Translations under genes and position numbers: made by a program | Shown: piece by piece, positions 37,652-49,165 of the stretch | Layout of the letters: each line of letters begins with the position of its first letter | How positions within the stretch are numbered: position 1 is the stretch's first letter | Assembly (NCBI GenBank): GCA_030782805.1 | Contig: JARJPL010000329.1 | Location: forward strand, 62,001 to 126,000 | Length of the DNA stretch: 64,000 nucleotides | Source: Aschersonia sp. MBC 622 | Taxonomy: Eukaryota; Ascomycota; Sordariomycetes; Hypocreales; Clavicipitaceae | Reading direction: 5' to 3' | The notes under the pieces: generated by a model | The model's database searches: none | Told to the model about the DNA's origin: nothing | What the model saw: only the letters and a program-made list of their open reading frames with translations

Positions 37652-39050
37652 TTATGCCAACGCGCTTCTAATTTCTCTGACTATAGACTGGATTCCTAAC
37701 ACGCGCCGCTCCTTGGTCGTGCAAAACTGCAGCGAAACGACCGGCCACACGTGCACGCCGCCCGCGTCCATTAGCACCCGCACCTCGGTGCCGCGTGATT
37801 TCTGGTGCTGAATCAGGTACTTGATGTCATCGGCCAGCCCCTCCTCCTCGCCGTACGTCACGATGTAGCCGCGCCCCGGCCGCGCCGCCTCCCAAATGCC
37901 CTCATCCTGGCAGCTGCCCGGCGATGCGGGCGCCTGGTACAGTCCAACCCCCCCGCCGCCCGTATATAGCTCGGCGAAGCGTGCGAGCGTGTCTGGCTGG
38001 ATGTAGTCGAGGCTAGATCGCCGGTGCAGGTGTGTCTTTAGCGTCACCCACGGCGAGATGAGCAGGCCCAGGTCAGGGTGCCGCAGAGGCTCGTCGCGCA
38101 GCTTGCGCGCCGCGAGCTCCTGCAGCAGCGTCAGCGTCAGCATACCGCCCGCCGAGTCGCCGCCCACGCAAATTTTTGTGTCGGGGTCGGCCGCTGCGAG
38201 GACCTCCTTGTAGGCTAGCACGGCCTCGTTGAGCTGTCCCGGGAAGTGCTTGTCCGGTGCCAGCGTGTAGTCGAGGCTGAAGATGGCCGGGTTCTCGTAG
38301 CCCGCCTCGAGCAAGCTGCTCTGCACCGCGAGCTGGAACTCGAGGTAGAACTTGGCCGAGAGCACAGCGTAGCCGCCACCTATATCATGGTCCCCGACGT
38401 TAGTCTCATCATAGGTGGGAATGAGTTAAGCATCGTGATGCCTCACCGTGTATATACAAGAGGATAATGTCGTGCCTCTTGGTCCTGTCATGTCTGACCC
38501 AGATGCCCTCTGTTTTCTCGGGGCCCTACGTCACGTAAGCTGTCAATGCACGTCCCACGTAGCTACTCGCAACGCCGCGTACCTCTTCCAGGACCTTTTC
38601 CTCCACCTGCTCATCATACTTCGTCCAGCCGTTGCGGTACGCGCGCCACTTGATGACTTGCGCCGCGGCCGGGCGGTCCGTGACGGCGCGCAGCACGCGC
38701 GGGTGTAAGTTGACGGCGGACCAGCGCAGCAGGCGCAGTGCAAGGTCCTCGGCAATGTTGGCCTGCTGCACGTACAGCGGCCGGTTCTTGCGCGCCGTCA
38801 GGTATCGCGTCCACACTAGTTGGAGGGTAGCTTTGGGAACTTTTTTGTTGTTTTTTTTTTCACACAAGGTCAGAATAAGAAGGAAGCTATCAAGACTGTC
38901 GAAGTGAGGAAGAGGAAGCCTACAGAATATGAAAAGAAGTTTCAGAAGCGCAATGGTTCCGCGTACAGGTCCAGCTTGCCGGATGACCTGCGGCGTGATG
39001 ATGCCGAGGGTCACGGCGTGGTCCAGCAGGGACTGCGGCTCGAAGATCAT
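37652..39050 (-). pseudogene. Alpha/beta hydrolase (HSL-type esterase), in-frame stop
   Basis: Remnant or variant of a carboxylesterase/lipase of the hormone-sensitive-lipase type. Conserved parts: MIFEPQSLLDH start at 39050, WTRYLTARKNRPLYVQQANI, oxyanion-hole HGGGY, nucleophile GGDSAGG, LDYTLAPDKHFPGQL and the histidine motif GGVHVWPV. A TAG at 38526-38528 lies inside the conserved region. After it the same frame continues 26 codons (GPEKTEGIWVRHD...) to a donor at 38446, and a 67-base intron (38446-38380) joins exactly in phase to complete HGGGY. The change is what CAG-to-TAG would give. I could not find a correctly phased intron for the suspicious T-rich insert near 38850-38970 either, so the 5' part may hold a second lesion. 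Alternatives are sequencing error or stop readthrough. Confidence 0.75.
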
Positions 39051-40702
39051 GGCTGTGGAAAATGACGGCGCAGTTCTTGACTTGCCCAGGACTGACTGAA
39101 TGAACAAAGGCAGATTATGAAGATGCGTTATTCTCAAGACAGGGTAAATAGGCAATAAGGCGGCCAGGTATAATCCCACGCGGGCTTGCTAGCCGGTCTG
39201 AGCGCCAGCTTGCCGAAGCGGACCTCCGTCGCAGGCCAAGTTTTCCCGCCGTCCCCGGCTGATGATGAGCATGCGGAAATGGAGATTCAAAATGCGGGGA
39301 GAGGCGATCTGGCAATCACATGTGCCAATACATTGGCAGGAGTCTGCAGTATCTGGCTTCATGGAGAATAAATACATGTGCCCTTGATAATCGCTGGCAA
39401 CAACTTGGCCTTTTTATTTCTTTCTTGCTTTCCTCGCGACACACTAATTGAGCTCGGCATAGATGTTGGTTGAAGAAACAGTGCTCGTATGTAACTGGGA
39501 GAGAGGGCTCGATCATGGCAACGGGGAGCGACTGTTCGGGTTTATTTTGAGAGCAGCAGCTCTGGATCTGCGCGAGCGTTTTGCCTCGGTACCTTGAGCC
39601 TTTCTGTTCGCCTAAGTATCCGATCGCCACAGTTGCACCAAAAGGGTCGCAAGGTTTCAGATCGATCTCATTGTGGCGCTAAGAATTATGGTACCTTGTA
39701 TGGCCCAACGCCGCAAGTGAAGCGCTTTGAATGCTCTTTGACAGAAGGCCCTCTAGTTAGTCAACTAAAACGACTCTTGAATTCTGATTCAATAAGCACC
39801 TACTGATGTGGTTCACTTGAACACATGATGCCAGCTTCACGTGCAGCCACCACCTCTCCAATCGAGACAGTATTGCAGGGTAAGCGACGACGCTCATTTC
39901 GCGCCGTTCGGATCAACAAATACCAGTGTCCAAATGCTAGCTTTTTGGAATCTAGCGGGAGCGATTTATTCCCCTTTCAGTTCTTCAAATACCAGTGAGC
40001 AATATGAGACATGTGGTGAGTTCATGCGGACGGGCCGACCCTACCGCATCTACGCAAGATCCACTGTCCCCTAATTGGCATTCCAGTCGAACAATCAAGC
40101 CTTTGATCATGCAACCCATCCTAGCCAAATGAATTGCAAAAGAACGACAGAAATGATTGTCCGGACCACCCCGGACCAAGTATCTCACATTAACGCAACA
40201 CTCTCCTTAGCACCCGCTAACGAGGCGGCTTACACGGCTCCTTAAGAGGCCCGGCCCAGTCTCAGACAGTGAGATGACAGTTACCTAGTAGGAACATCGA
40301 TTAATTTTCCGTGAGCCACTCGCTGCCTAATTTCTCTAGCGTTGCTAATAATCTTATCAATATTATCGTGAGTTCATATTGCTATTGTCCACTCTTATTC
40401 ATCTCATTTGCACCAATGTGAAAGTTGGGCTTCTTCTCTTGTCACGCTTGGCGCAGCATCTGGCTCCTAAAAATGGGACCAGCCGTTTGATTAATTACGC
40501 GCCTGACGCGTGAATGTCGACAAGTGTCTTTAGGCATCAATTTGAGGCGTTTTCTGACGAAAAATAACTAGTCGCCAATAATCTGACGTACATTGCCCTC
40601 TTGTGCGACATCGGTTCAATTCTGAACCCTGCGCGAGCCCCCACGAAGGCTCACTTCCGCTGCCCCTCACCGACTTCACCCCGCCAACTCGACTTCGCGA
40701 AC
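39051..40702. other. Intergenic, about 1.65 kb
   Basis: Between the 5' side of the broken esterase and NGI1. AT-richer than its surroundings after 39400. No supported gene or repeat apart from two copies of a CAAATACCAGTG word near 39918 and 39987. Confidence 0.45.
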
Positions 40703-41462
40703 ATGGCTACATGTCAAAAGATGGGCGATAGCAGCACCAATGGAGACGCGGTGCCCTCCAAACCCGCATTCAATCTTACCAATGTCGACAAGTGGATCCT
40801 GCAGCAGCCGGATGAGATGTTCAAGAAGCATGACTGGGAGGATTTGAGGAGAATCATTGGTGAGCAGTCCCCGGCGGCGAGGCTGTGGCCGCCGCACCCG
40901 CCCAATATACATGGCACGGACTGACTGAGTCGGACTTGCAGAATCAAACCAGCTGCAAGACTTGAAACGGACGCCTACAGAGCTCCGCAAGTATCTGGAA
41001 TGGACCGCGGGCATCAAGGAAGAGTACGGCTCCATGACAGACTACCTCATGAAGAACCGGCTACCGTCCGCATGGGGCCAGCCGCCCTTTACGCCTGCGT
41101 CGACGGTGCCAATGGCGGATGCGTCAGACTACGCGATCCTGCTCAACGACTGGCCGTACGCGCTGGCGCCGGGCATCACGCACGTGATTGTGTGGACGCG
41201 CACGCGGATTCCGGCCGACGACGACCGCGGCGACATGCTGCCGGAGAGCCGGCGGCTGGTGGGCGACTTTGTCCGGCGCACGTTTGCGAACGCTCTCGGG
41301 CCGGGCGGCGAGGACAGGGTGCTCTGGTTCAAGAATTGGGTGGCGTTGCAGAGCGTGCGCGCGCTGGAGCACTTTCACGTCCTGGTTAAGGACGTCGATC
41401 ACGATATGCTGGAGAAGTGGACGGGCGAGCGGCCCAAGGCCAAGCGACCCTGGGAGGAGTAG
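40703..41462 (+). CDS. Ngi1-like DUF3605 protein
   Basis: Member of the DUF3605 family, named after the N-acetylglucosamine-induced protein of Candida; molecular activity unknown. Exons 40703-40859 and 40942-41462, with an 82-base intron (GTGAGC...CTGAC...TGCAG), encode 225 residues. The family core is visible: DWEDLRRIIGESNQLQDLKRTP, LPYxxxxx-like WTAGIKEEYGSMTDYL, LLNDWPYALAPGITHVIVWTR, and ENALGxxx-like FKNWVALQSVRALEHFHVLV. The start at 40703 gives the usual short N-terminus; the frame is open upstream from 40601. The gene converges on SND2 with only 81 bases between stop codons. Confidence 0.9.
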
Positions 41463-41543
41463 AAAATGCATAGAAGCTGTATAGATTTTATTTGGTATAG
41501 CCGGGTAATATACAGAGGGACATGTCATTTGCTGCACCTTCAA

Positions 41544-42032
41544 TCATGCTGCTCGACGCTGTCTGCGGTTGGCCGTGGGAGCAGCCGCCTCGGACTGTCC
41601 CTGTCCCTGCATCTGCGCGAGCTGCGAGCGTCCGAAGCCAAGCAGGCCCGAGGCCATGTAGACACCGTACGCGGGGACGACGGCCCAGAGAGCCCAGCCC
41701 CAGCTGCCGACCAGCATGACGAGGATGGCGGCGGCCCACGTCACCCAGACGACGTCAAACATGTACTCGGTCAGGCCGGGGGCGGCCAGGTCCTCGCCGG
41801 CCGACTTGAGAGCGCCGGTCGCGGCGTCGTGGCGGGGGCGGCCGGAGCGCTCGAGGACAAATTCGCAGGCGAGGGCCGGCGCGGAGAGCACGCCGTAGAG
41901 CACGAGGGAGCGCGGGCGCAGCAGAAAGTGGGAGGCGAGGAAGACGAGGTTGACAATGGCGGAGCCCAGGTGCAGGTTATAGAGTGCGGCGACGTTGGCC
42001 TTGGCGCGGTCTTTTTTCGCTTTTTGCGCCAT
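41544..42032 (-). CDS. Snd2 / TMEM208 ER membrane protein
   Basis: Component of the SRP-independent (SND) route that targets proteins to the endoplasmic reticulum. It has 162 residues with the family N-terminus MAQKAKKDRAKANVAALYNLHL, chosen as the start at 42032 although the frame is open further upstream. Four hydrophobic segments are visible: AIVNLVFLASHFLL, SLVLYGVLSAPALACEFVL, VVWVTWAAAILVMLVG and ALWAVVPAYGVYMASGLLG. The C-terminal tail is Gln/Ala-rich and ends in basic residues (NRRQRRAA). Single exon. A TATATA word lies about 150 bases upstream on the minus strand near 42180. Convergent with NGI1, so the two transcripts probably overlap at their 3' ends. Confidence 0.9.
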   Translation of the reverse strand: MAQKAKKDRAKANVAALYNLHLGSAIVNLVFLASHFLLRPRSLVLYGVLSAPALACEFVLERSGRPRHDAATGALKSAGEDLAAPGLTEYMFDVVWVTWAAAILVMLVGSWGWALWAVVPAYGVYMASGLLGFGRSQLAQMQGQGQSEAAAPTANRRQRRAA

Positions 42033-43557
42033 TGCGATGGTTGTATGTGTGGGCGCTTGCGTGTAGGTAGACAGTCGTATGGGAGGTGAGAGGATGAAGG
42101 ACGCTGAAGCTTCTCGTGTGGAACAAGTTTTCGGTCTCGACTGCTGGATTGGAGCGCCGTGGCTAGTCAAGAATGGTGGCTATATAGATGCTGAGAGAGA
42201 AAGAAAAGAGGAACAAAAACTGGCAATCCAAAGCGTAGATTTTGGCCGTGTCTCTGAGTGATGAGATGACGTTACGGCAACGATCGACGTCAAAAAGTGT
42301 GGTGGTGTTGGCGATGAGACTGCGAGGTTGGGATAGAGGCCGCAGTGGGGCGGGGCAGCTTCCAGCGAGCCAAGTCAGCGCCACAGCGAGAACACCAGCC
42401 CCCCCTAAAAGCCCCTATGACCGCATGCAGCCAAGCACTGCAGGTGCCTGTGATTCCCCCCTGCATCCGCTGTAAAGCTCCCCTGCAGATAAAGCTGAAG
42501 CTGGTGATGTGAGGTGACGCGATAACGCGATAACCCGCCACTCTATGGACACTCTCCATTATGTCGCTCTCGTAGAAGTGTATACTGAAATTTTGCAAAA
42601 GGTTGGTAGTAAAAATGCAGTATGCAATAGGATCTGTGGTCAATGAAGAGTGAATCGTCTTACATTAAAAAATTGAACCGTCTCACATTGTCCTTTTCTG
42701 CGCTCAACGGTTCTTACTGCTTGCAGCTCTTGTGCTGTGGCGTTACCTACCTACCTAGCTCGTCGCTGTTGCTGGGCGCACCACCGCACCACCAACCCGC
42801 TGCTCTTTTGTCCAATCAAGCTCGAGCTCCTCACAAAACAACTGGCCGCGCAGCCGCCGACCCATCCTTCCTCGATGCTCCCATTTGACTCTCACGCTGC
42901 ATCTCTCTTCGGCTGCCCGAAACAGCACTTTGCTGGCCTCTTTCTCTCAACATCTAGCTGCCCTCGCGTGCTATGATGCCGAGGTCCCTTTGACAGTGCA
43001 TTGTTCCCGAGAAGCCTGCCGTTTCTTCGTCGTCGCCACCTTCTTGGTCTTTTGTTTGCTGCGCTGCGCTGTTCGCGTGCACTTCACGACTGACGATAAC
43101 CGCCCGAAGCTTTCCTTCAGATCGCTTCCGACTCACCCGCGACGCTATTCTACCACGAATCGATTTTTTCCGTCATTTTCGTTCAGATCTTTCGACCAAG
43201 GCGCTTCCCGTCGGGCGCCTTGACTCTTGACTCTGTTGTGTTATTTTGCTGCCGTCTGCCGCCCCGCATACGTTACCGAAGTCAACATCACAGCGCTTCA
43301 GCATCTAGTGGCGTTGCACCATCAGATACTCGTCGTGCCAGTCGAGTGAGCAATCGAATAATCACTAGCTCCGGTCGAACCAATCGCCCTCGAGCACGCT
43401 CTCCGGTGCAATCGCTTCGCTAGCCCGTGGACAGCTCTACACACCCACCTGACTGTATCATACAACTCTCTTCTCCATGGCCCAGTCACGACGGTGATTC
43501 TGTCTTTGCATTACATCCGACGTGACTTGCGCTCCGCTTCGGAAAGCTACCTCTGCC
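42033..43557. promoter_or_regulatory. Divergent intergenic region, SND2 / CDC27
   Basis: About 1.5 kb between divergent starts. The CDC27 side (42900-43557) is C/T-rich and looks like a long leader; the frames there are low-complexity. A CTACCTACCTAG word occurs at about 42745. No gene was found. Confidence 0.45.
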
Positions 43558-46100
43558 ATGGCGCCAAGTCAGACGGCTGTCTCTGGCCTGTTGCGCCAAG
43601 TGATACAGCATCATCTTGACAACGCTTCTTACGACAACGCACTCTTCTTTGCCGAACGTTTCGTAGCCCAGGATCCGCGCTCGAGTGATGCTACGCACCT
43701 CCACGCCCTCTGTCATTTGCGCCTGGGAGACTACCGCTCCGCCTATGATGTCGGAAAACCGATGGGATACCGTGGAACGAATCTAGGATGCGCCTGGGTA
43801 TTCGCGCAGGCATGCTTGGCTTTAGAACGTTACAAAGATGGCATCACGGCACTCGAAAAATCGAAAATCCTCTGGTCCTCCAAGGGTAGCTTGGGAAAGA
43901 GCGGTACTCTCTTACGCACAAGCGGTCCAGATGCAGCTGCCGTGCTGTGTTTACTCGGCAAGCTATATCGCGGTTACGACGACAAGAAGAAAGCAGCCGG
44001 CGCTTTTGAGGAAGCCCTCAAGCTCAACCCTTTCCAGTGGGATGCTTTTACGGCGCTCTGCGACATGGGTGTCAATGTGCGCATCCCCAACATATTTCGA
44101 TCCTCTGACTTGCTCGCTCGCAACTTCGACTCTGAAACGGCCCCAGCTGCCAAAACGCCCGCCTCCCTGGCTAACTCTAGCACACTCGAGATGGCACCCA
44201 AAAAGTCGTCATTGCGGAGTCTCACATCCGACCCGGGGTCTGACCCGTTCAACGTCGGCTTCTCCTTGTCTGAAGCAGCGAGCCCTCTTGCCGACGTCTT
44301 TTCAGAATCCACAGACGGCGATTTGCTGACGAAAATCCAGAGCGCGCGACTGCGCCTTGGTACTTCAAGTAGCAATTTGTCACTATTTGACGTAACCGAA
44401 ACACCCCCCGGGCCCTCTAATGGAGACGCACCCAACAGACTGGCTGGTGGCCACGAACCTCCCCAAGCGCCACCTCGACGAGCACGCCAGGCTCAAGGGA
44501 TAGATGCAGGCTTCGAGGCGCCGCCACGCATGAACTATCGATTGGGCGCTAAAAGAAGCACACGATCAGAGGATCGAGACGTGCAACAAGCTGTAGAGCC
44601 CATGACTGACGCTCCGGCTCCGGCTGCCGGTACTACACGAGCGGCGGCTTTGTCGACGGCGGATAGAAAACGAACACTGTCCGGTCATCCCGTATCACGC
44701 ACAGCTAATGTTGACGATGCTGGCACGAGAAGAAGCGCACGACTTACTACGTTTAAGCCGTCTTCAAGGGCCAACTCTGGCGCTGCCACCATCGGAGCTT
44801 CCGCCGGCCGTGAGTTGAAAAAAGCTAGGCCGCCCATCTCCCGAATTGTACGACCTGGCTCCAGTGGCGCCAATGTTGGCCGCGTAGTCAGTGGCAATCG
44901 AAAACCAATAGATGATCACGCGGATGTAGATCACGGTGAGGCGTCACGCGTGCGTGAACCCGCAACCTCGACGCACACTGCAACACAACCCTTCCAACCA
45001 CCCAAGCAGACGGACGATGGAGCTAAGATGGAGGAAGCCGTTCGATACATAATGGATGTAATGAAGAAGCTGGGTAATGGCTACTACTTCTTGTCGAGGT
45101 TCCAGTGCCAAGAAGCATTGCATGCACTGAACTCTTTGCCACTGGCGCATCAGGGAACGCCGTGGGTATTGGTTCAGATGGGCCGCGCGCATTACGAGCA
45201 AGCCTCGTACGCGGAAGCTGAAAAGTTCTTCAGACGGATGCGCGTACAAGCACCTTCGAGGCTCCAGGATATGGAAGTGTACTCGACCATTTTGTGGCAC
45301 CTCAAGAGAGAGACGGACTTGTCGTTCCTGGCTCATGAGCTTGTCGATTCGGCGTGGCACTCTCCGCAAGCCTGGTGCGCCCTGGGCAATGCTTGGTCCT
45401 TGGCAAAGGACCCTGAACAAGCACTCAAGTGCTTCAAGAGAGCAACACAGCTGGACCCCAAATTTGCGTACGCATTCACGCTACAAGGACATGAGCACGT
45501 CACCAACGAAGAATACGAACAGGCACTGACTGCCTACCGACAAGCCATTTCTGCCGATAAACGCCACTACAATGCATACTATGGCATCGGTCGAGTGCAA
45601 GAGCGTCTTGGTGACAACGAAAAGGCACTAACCCATTTCCAAGCTGCACAATCCATCAACCCGAACAATGCAGTCCTTGTGTCTTGTATTGGAACCGTGC
45701 TTGAAAGACAAAAACAGATTATGCCAGCGCTCAGGGCTTACACCAAGGCTGTCGAGCTTGCTCCCAGGGCAGCCATGACGAGATACAAGAAGGCGCATGC
45801 GCTTTTGGCGATTGGCCAGATTGAGGAGGCTGAGAAGGAACTGGTCATTCTCAAAGATCTGGCGCCGAATGAGGGACATGTCCATTTTTTGCTCGGAACA
45901 TTGTATAGGAGCATGAATGACCGGCAATTGGCGGTTCGCCACTTTACCATTGCACTAGCGTTGGACCCAAAGGTAAGATGCCGCGACGTTGGGTTACTGA
46001 ACCCCTTGACTGATTCGTTGAATAGGCTGGCCCGATGATTAAGGAGGCAATTGAACGCTTCGAAGACGATATGCCCATGGACGACTCGATGATGACGTGA
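43558..46100 (+). CDS. Anaphase-promoting complex subunit APC3/Cdc27
   Basis: Scaffold TPR subunit of the APC/C ubiquitin ligase that drives the metaphase-anaphase transition (BimA in Aspergillus, Nuc2 in fission yeast). Exons 43558-45972 and 46026-46100, with a 53-base intron (GTAAGA...CTGAC...ATAG), give 829 residues. The N-terminal APC3 helical block (LLRQVIQHHLDNASYDNALFF, residues 8-28, through KLYRGYDDKKKAAGAFEEAL) is followed by a disordered Ser/Arg-rich linker (about 215-500). C-terminal TPRs run from about 510 to 800, including YDxxxx-type YYFLSRFQCQEAL, AWCALGNAWSLAKDPEQAL, YNAYYGIGRVQERLGD. The small second exon supplies MIKEAIERFEDDMPM. The start is the second in-frame ATG, matching the conserved N-terminus. 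Confidence 0.95.
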
Positions 46101-47322
46101 TGTCAGAGGATGCGAGTTCCTGCGTCTGATGTTTTCTGACGAAGGCACTTTTGCATTGTTCATCTTGACCACATTCGCAACGCTGAACACCGTGGGACTA
46201 CTGGTTGAAGTAGAGGAGAGTAAAAGAAAAGTGCAGTAGTGTACAACACTGGGTAATGATCTGTGGACGACATCATAGCACGTTTGCATTGGGGGGTTTT
46301 TTTTTCTTGACTGGGCGTTGGTTGGGATGGCATCATTTTTACTGTGCAACAGGGCAGCACCGAGGCGGACGCTGGGACTTTTGGAACCTTTACTGTTACT
46401 GTTTTGTTTTCTTTGGATCGCTTTCCTCTTTTCTTGGAGAGAATGAGTGGAAGGACATGGACACGAGGAGTTGAAGCAGCGCACTGGATATCCCAAAGGT
46501 TTCGAAAGGGCTCATGGCGAAGGAGGGCATAGGCACGCCGTTGGCAGTCTTGCTGTATTATTTGCCAATATTGACTTGCACTGTGTGTACAACATTTTAA
46601 AAGACCGACTTGAGTGCTGTAATTTGATTCTGGCTGTGATTTGGTATACATTGATAAAAGCAAGCTACAATTTCGAAAGTAACTACTGGACATGAAACGG
46701 AGCAGTCCGAAACGGGTTCGTGAATGGTGTTGTGGCGATACGGTCCGCCGAGGCAAGGCTGCACCGTTTTCGCCTTTCCGCCTTTCCGCCTGCCAGGCAG
46801 CAAAGGCAACTTGAGAGGTACTTTGCAAAAGCCAGGCAAAATACAAATCTCAGATCTACTGCAGCCTCGAGCCCCCCTGACCAATGAGAAAAATCGGCAC
46901 GTTTGGAAAAGGGAGCAACAATTGGCATTGTGTCGACGCGTCTTGTACCGGGTGATCTAGAGGTACAAAGTCTGTTGACACGCCCGTCCTCAAACAGGAC
47001 TAGCGTTGTGTGCAGCTTATTTTCTCGCGTGGACCCATTATTATCAACGTGTTGATTGTGATTTTGCGCTACGTTTTGTTTTATCGGCGGGTAGGGGACA
47101 AAAAAAAAAGGGAGCCCATGCTCCGGCTGATGCGGTGCCTGCTTGGCTGGCTGATTGTGCACGGCTATTTAGCAATCCAAGTCCCCTCCCACGCCCCCCC
47201 GCATCTTTGGTCTCTCCTCTTTCATCATACTACCTTCCCCTGCCTGCAACAACACGTCTCTTCGCGTCAACGCATCAACTACATTTAACCACATCTAACC
47301 ACATTCACACCTTTAATCCATC
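46101..47322. promoter_or_regulatory. Intergenic with histone H4 promoter
   Basis: Contains the CDC27 3' end and the H4 promoter. The last 120 bases before H4 are CT-rich with CTATTTAG near 47164 as a weak TATA candidate. No H3 gene lies in the opposite orientation. Confidence 0.5.
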
Positions 47323-47842
47323 ATGACTGGACGTAAGTTACAATTTTTTTTCACCCTCGACTCGGTGATAGCGCGCGTGGCATTGCATCTCGACTGGCTC
47401 GGGGCTCGCGTGGTTTAAATGACGCGTTACATCACCGGTGCGGTGCATCTGCACTCAACGCGTCCACCGTTGCCATGCATCGTCAACACATCACAACACC
47501 CTCTTCTAGTCATTGTGTCTAACTTTTTTTTCTCTTCCAGGTGGCAAGGGCGGCAAGGGTCTCGGCAAGGGCGGCGCCAAGCGTCACCGCAAGATTCTTC
47601 GTGACAACATTCAGGGCATCACCAAGCCCGCCATCCGTCGTCTGGCGCGCCGTGGCGGTGTCAAGCGTATCTCGGCCATGATCTACGAGGAGACGCGCAA
47701 CGTGCTCAAGACCTTCCTTGAGGGTGTCATCCGTGACGCCGTCACCTACACCGAGCACGCCAAGCGCAAGACTGTCACGTCCCTCGACGTTGTCTATGCT
47801 CTCAAGCGCCAGGGCCGCACCCTGTACGGTTTCGGTGGTTAA
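47323..47842 (+). CDS. Histone H4
   Basis: Core nucleosomal histone, 103 residues, with the invariant sequence GKGGKGLGKGGAKRHRK at the N-terminus and ending RQGRTLYGFGG. Exon 1 is only ten bases (47323-47332, encoding MTG and the first base of the Arg codon); exon 2 is 47541-47842. The 208-base intron (GTAAGT...TTCCAG) right after codon 3 is the largest in the window. Codon use is strongly biased to C-ending codons, as expected for a highly expressed gene. No H3 gene is adjacent, so this is an unpaired H4 copy; filamentous ascomycetes usually have one H3-H4 pair plus a separate H4. Confidence 0.98.
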
Positions 47843-48239
47843 ACATCATCGACAAGCCTCGAACAGAGTTGTGTATCTTTGCGTATTCTCCATTGCTTTA
47901 TATCACGGCTTATTGGGAAAGGCCCGGTCTAGCACACGGATATGCTGACCTGGGGAGTCCTTGTTGTATTTTATTGGTTGATTTGAATGGCGTTTGATAA
48001 GGGGTATGGCAAACCATGGATGGGTCACAGCAGCTGACTCGAAATGAAACTACAATACCAATACTTTTGCATCAAGTTGATATCGTGAAGAAATGTACCT
48101 TGTCTCGTAAAACCCCTGAGCCGAGTGAAAGAATTACACACAGCCTCGAAAGAGGCCACACAAAAACCAGCCAATGCGCCCACTCATAACTCGTATCTAC
48201 TGCTTGCAGATTGCTCTAAGAACTTCCACCTCTCCAGCA
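47843..48239. other. Convergent intergenic, H4 / TRS20
   Basis: 3' regions of two converging genes. No further feature was seen. A histone-type stem-loop was not recognised downstream of H4. Confidence 0.5.
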
Positions 48240-48850
48240 TCACAAGTATTTTCGTCCGGCGGCCGCCACACGCGCTCGAAAGATGGGGCTGCGCACCTCC
48301 ATATTCTGCTTGTAAAAGGGGTTCATGCTGGCCTTGACCCAGTTCTCGTAGACTTCGGTAAAGAACATGCGGATGGCCTCCTCGGTCGCGGGGCTCGTCG
48401 GATTGGCGCCAATGGCTGTCGAGGAGCGCGACGAGCCTGAGGGGTTGGGGGCAGGCGGTTGGTGCAGCAGCAGAAACTTGGCGCCGGCGCCGGTGACGAA
48501 GCAGGAAATGTAGTTGTTGAAGAACTTGTCGATGCACTTGAGGTACCTAGGGGGGAAGACGGAGTCAGTAATGAGTTTTGGATTGCGGCAGCAGGCTGCT
48601 GCATCTGCATCCGCCTCGGTGAGCGGGACACCCACCCGTAGCACAGGGAAGAGAAAGAGACTCACATCTGCCCTTGTGACCACTGCACCTCCTCGACAAC
48701 ATCCAGGCTTGAGTGCAGGATAATCTGGTTCAGGTGCCGCACCTGGTCGGGGAAGCGCGACTGGCCATCGCCGCCTTGCTTGGACGTCCCAAACTCGTAC
48801 TCGAACAGAGGGTTGTCCTGCGTGCCGACAATGGCAAAGTAGTAGCTCAT
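48240..48850 (-). CDS. TRAPP complex subunit Trs20 (sedlin)
   Basis: Core subunit of TRAPP tethering complexes, acting in ER-Golgi traffic and autophagy. Exons 48850-48666 and 48546-48240, with a 119-base intron (GTGAGT...CCTAG), give 163 residues. The start is MSYYFAIVGTQDNPLFEYEFG, the sedlin N-terminus. LNQIILHSSLDVVEEVQW and IDKFFNNYISCFVTGAGAKFLLLH form the longin-like fold. FFTEVYENWVKASMNPFY and the MEVRSPIFRARV end are conserved. A Ser/Pro-rich insert (PAPNPSGSSRSSTAIGANP) precedes the last helix. Divergent from the mL60 gene. Confidence 0.95.
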
Positions 48851-49165
48851 TGTGTCGCCGTCGTCATCTGCCGTCCGCTGGAAGCCGGGAAGTTTCGAAT
48901 GAAAGCCTTGCCCGTTTTCGCCTTGTTGCTTGCTATGGTTGGCAATTTGGAGCTTCCTGTCTGTCCCTAGGTAGAGTAGCCTCACCATAACTACCTAGCA
49001 CCTTGGTCCACCTGCAGCCAATAATTTCGCTCCACTTTTTGTACCTGTTTCTGATCTGTTAGGAGAAAACCAGCGACGAATTGCTTTTCGAAATTAGAAT
49101 TGAGAACTTCAACATTGTACCCGACGAAACCTACCCACACACAAGCAATCAGCGCCAAGCAAAGC
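48851..49165. promoter_or_regulatory. Shared 315-base promoter, TRS20 / MRPL31
   Basis: Start codons of the two genes diverge across 315 bases, so both core promoters lie here. No clear TATA sequence; CT/GA-rich. Confidence 0.5.
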
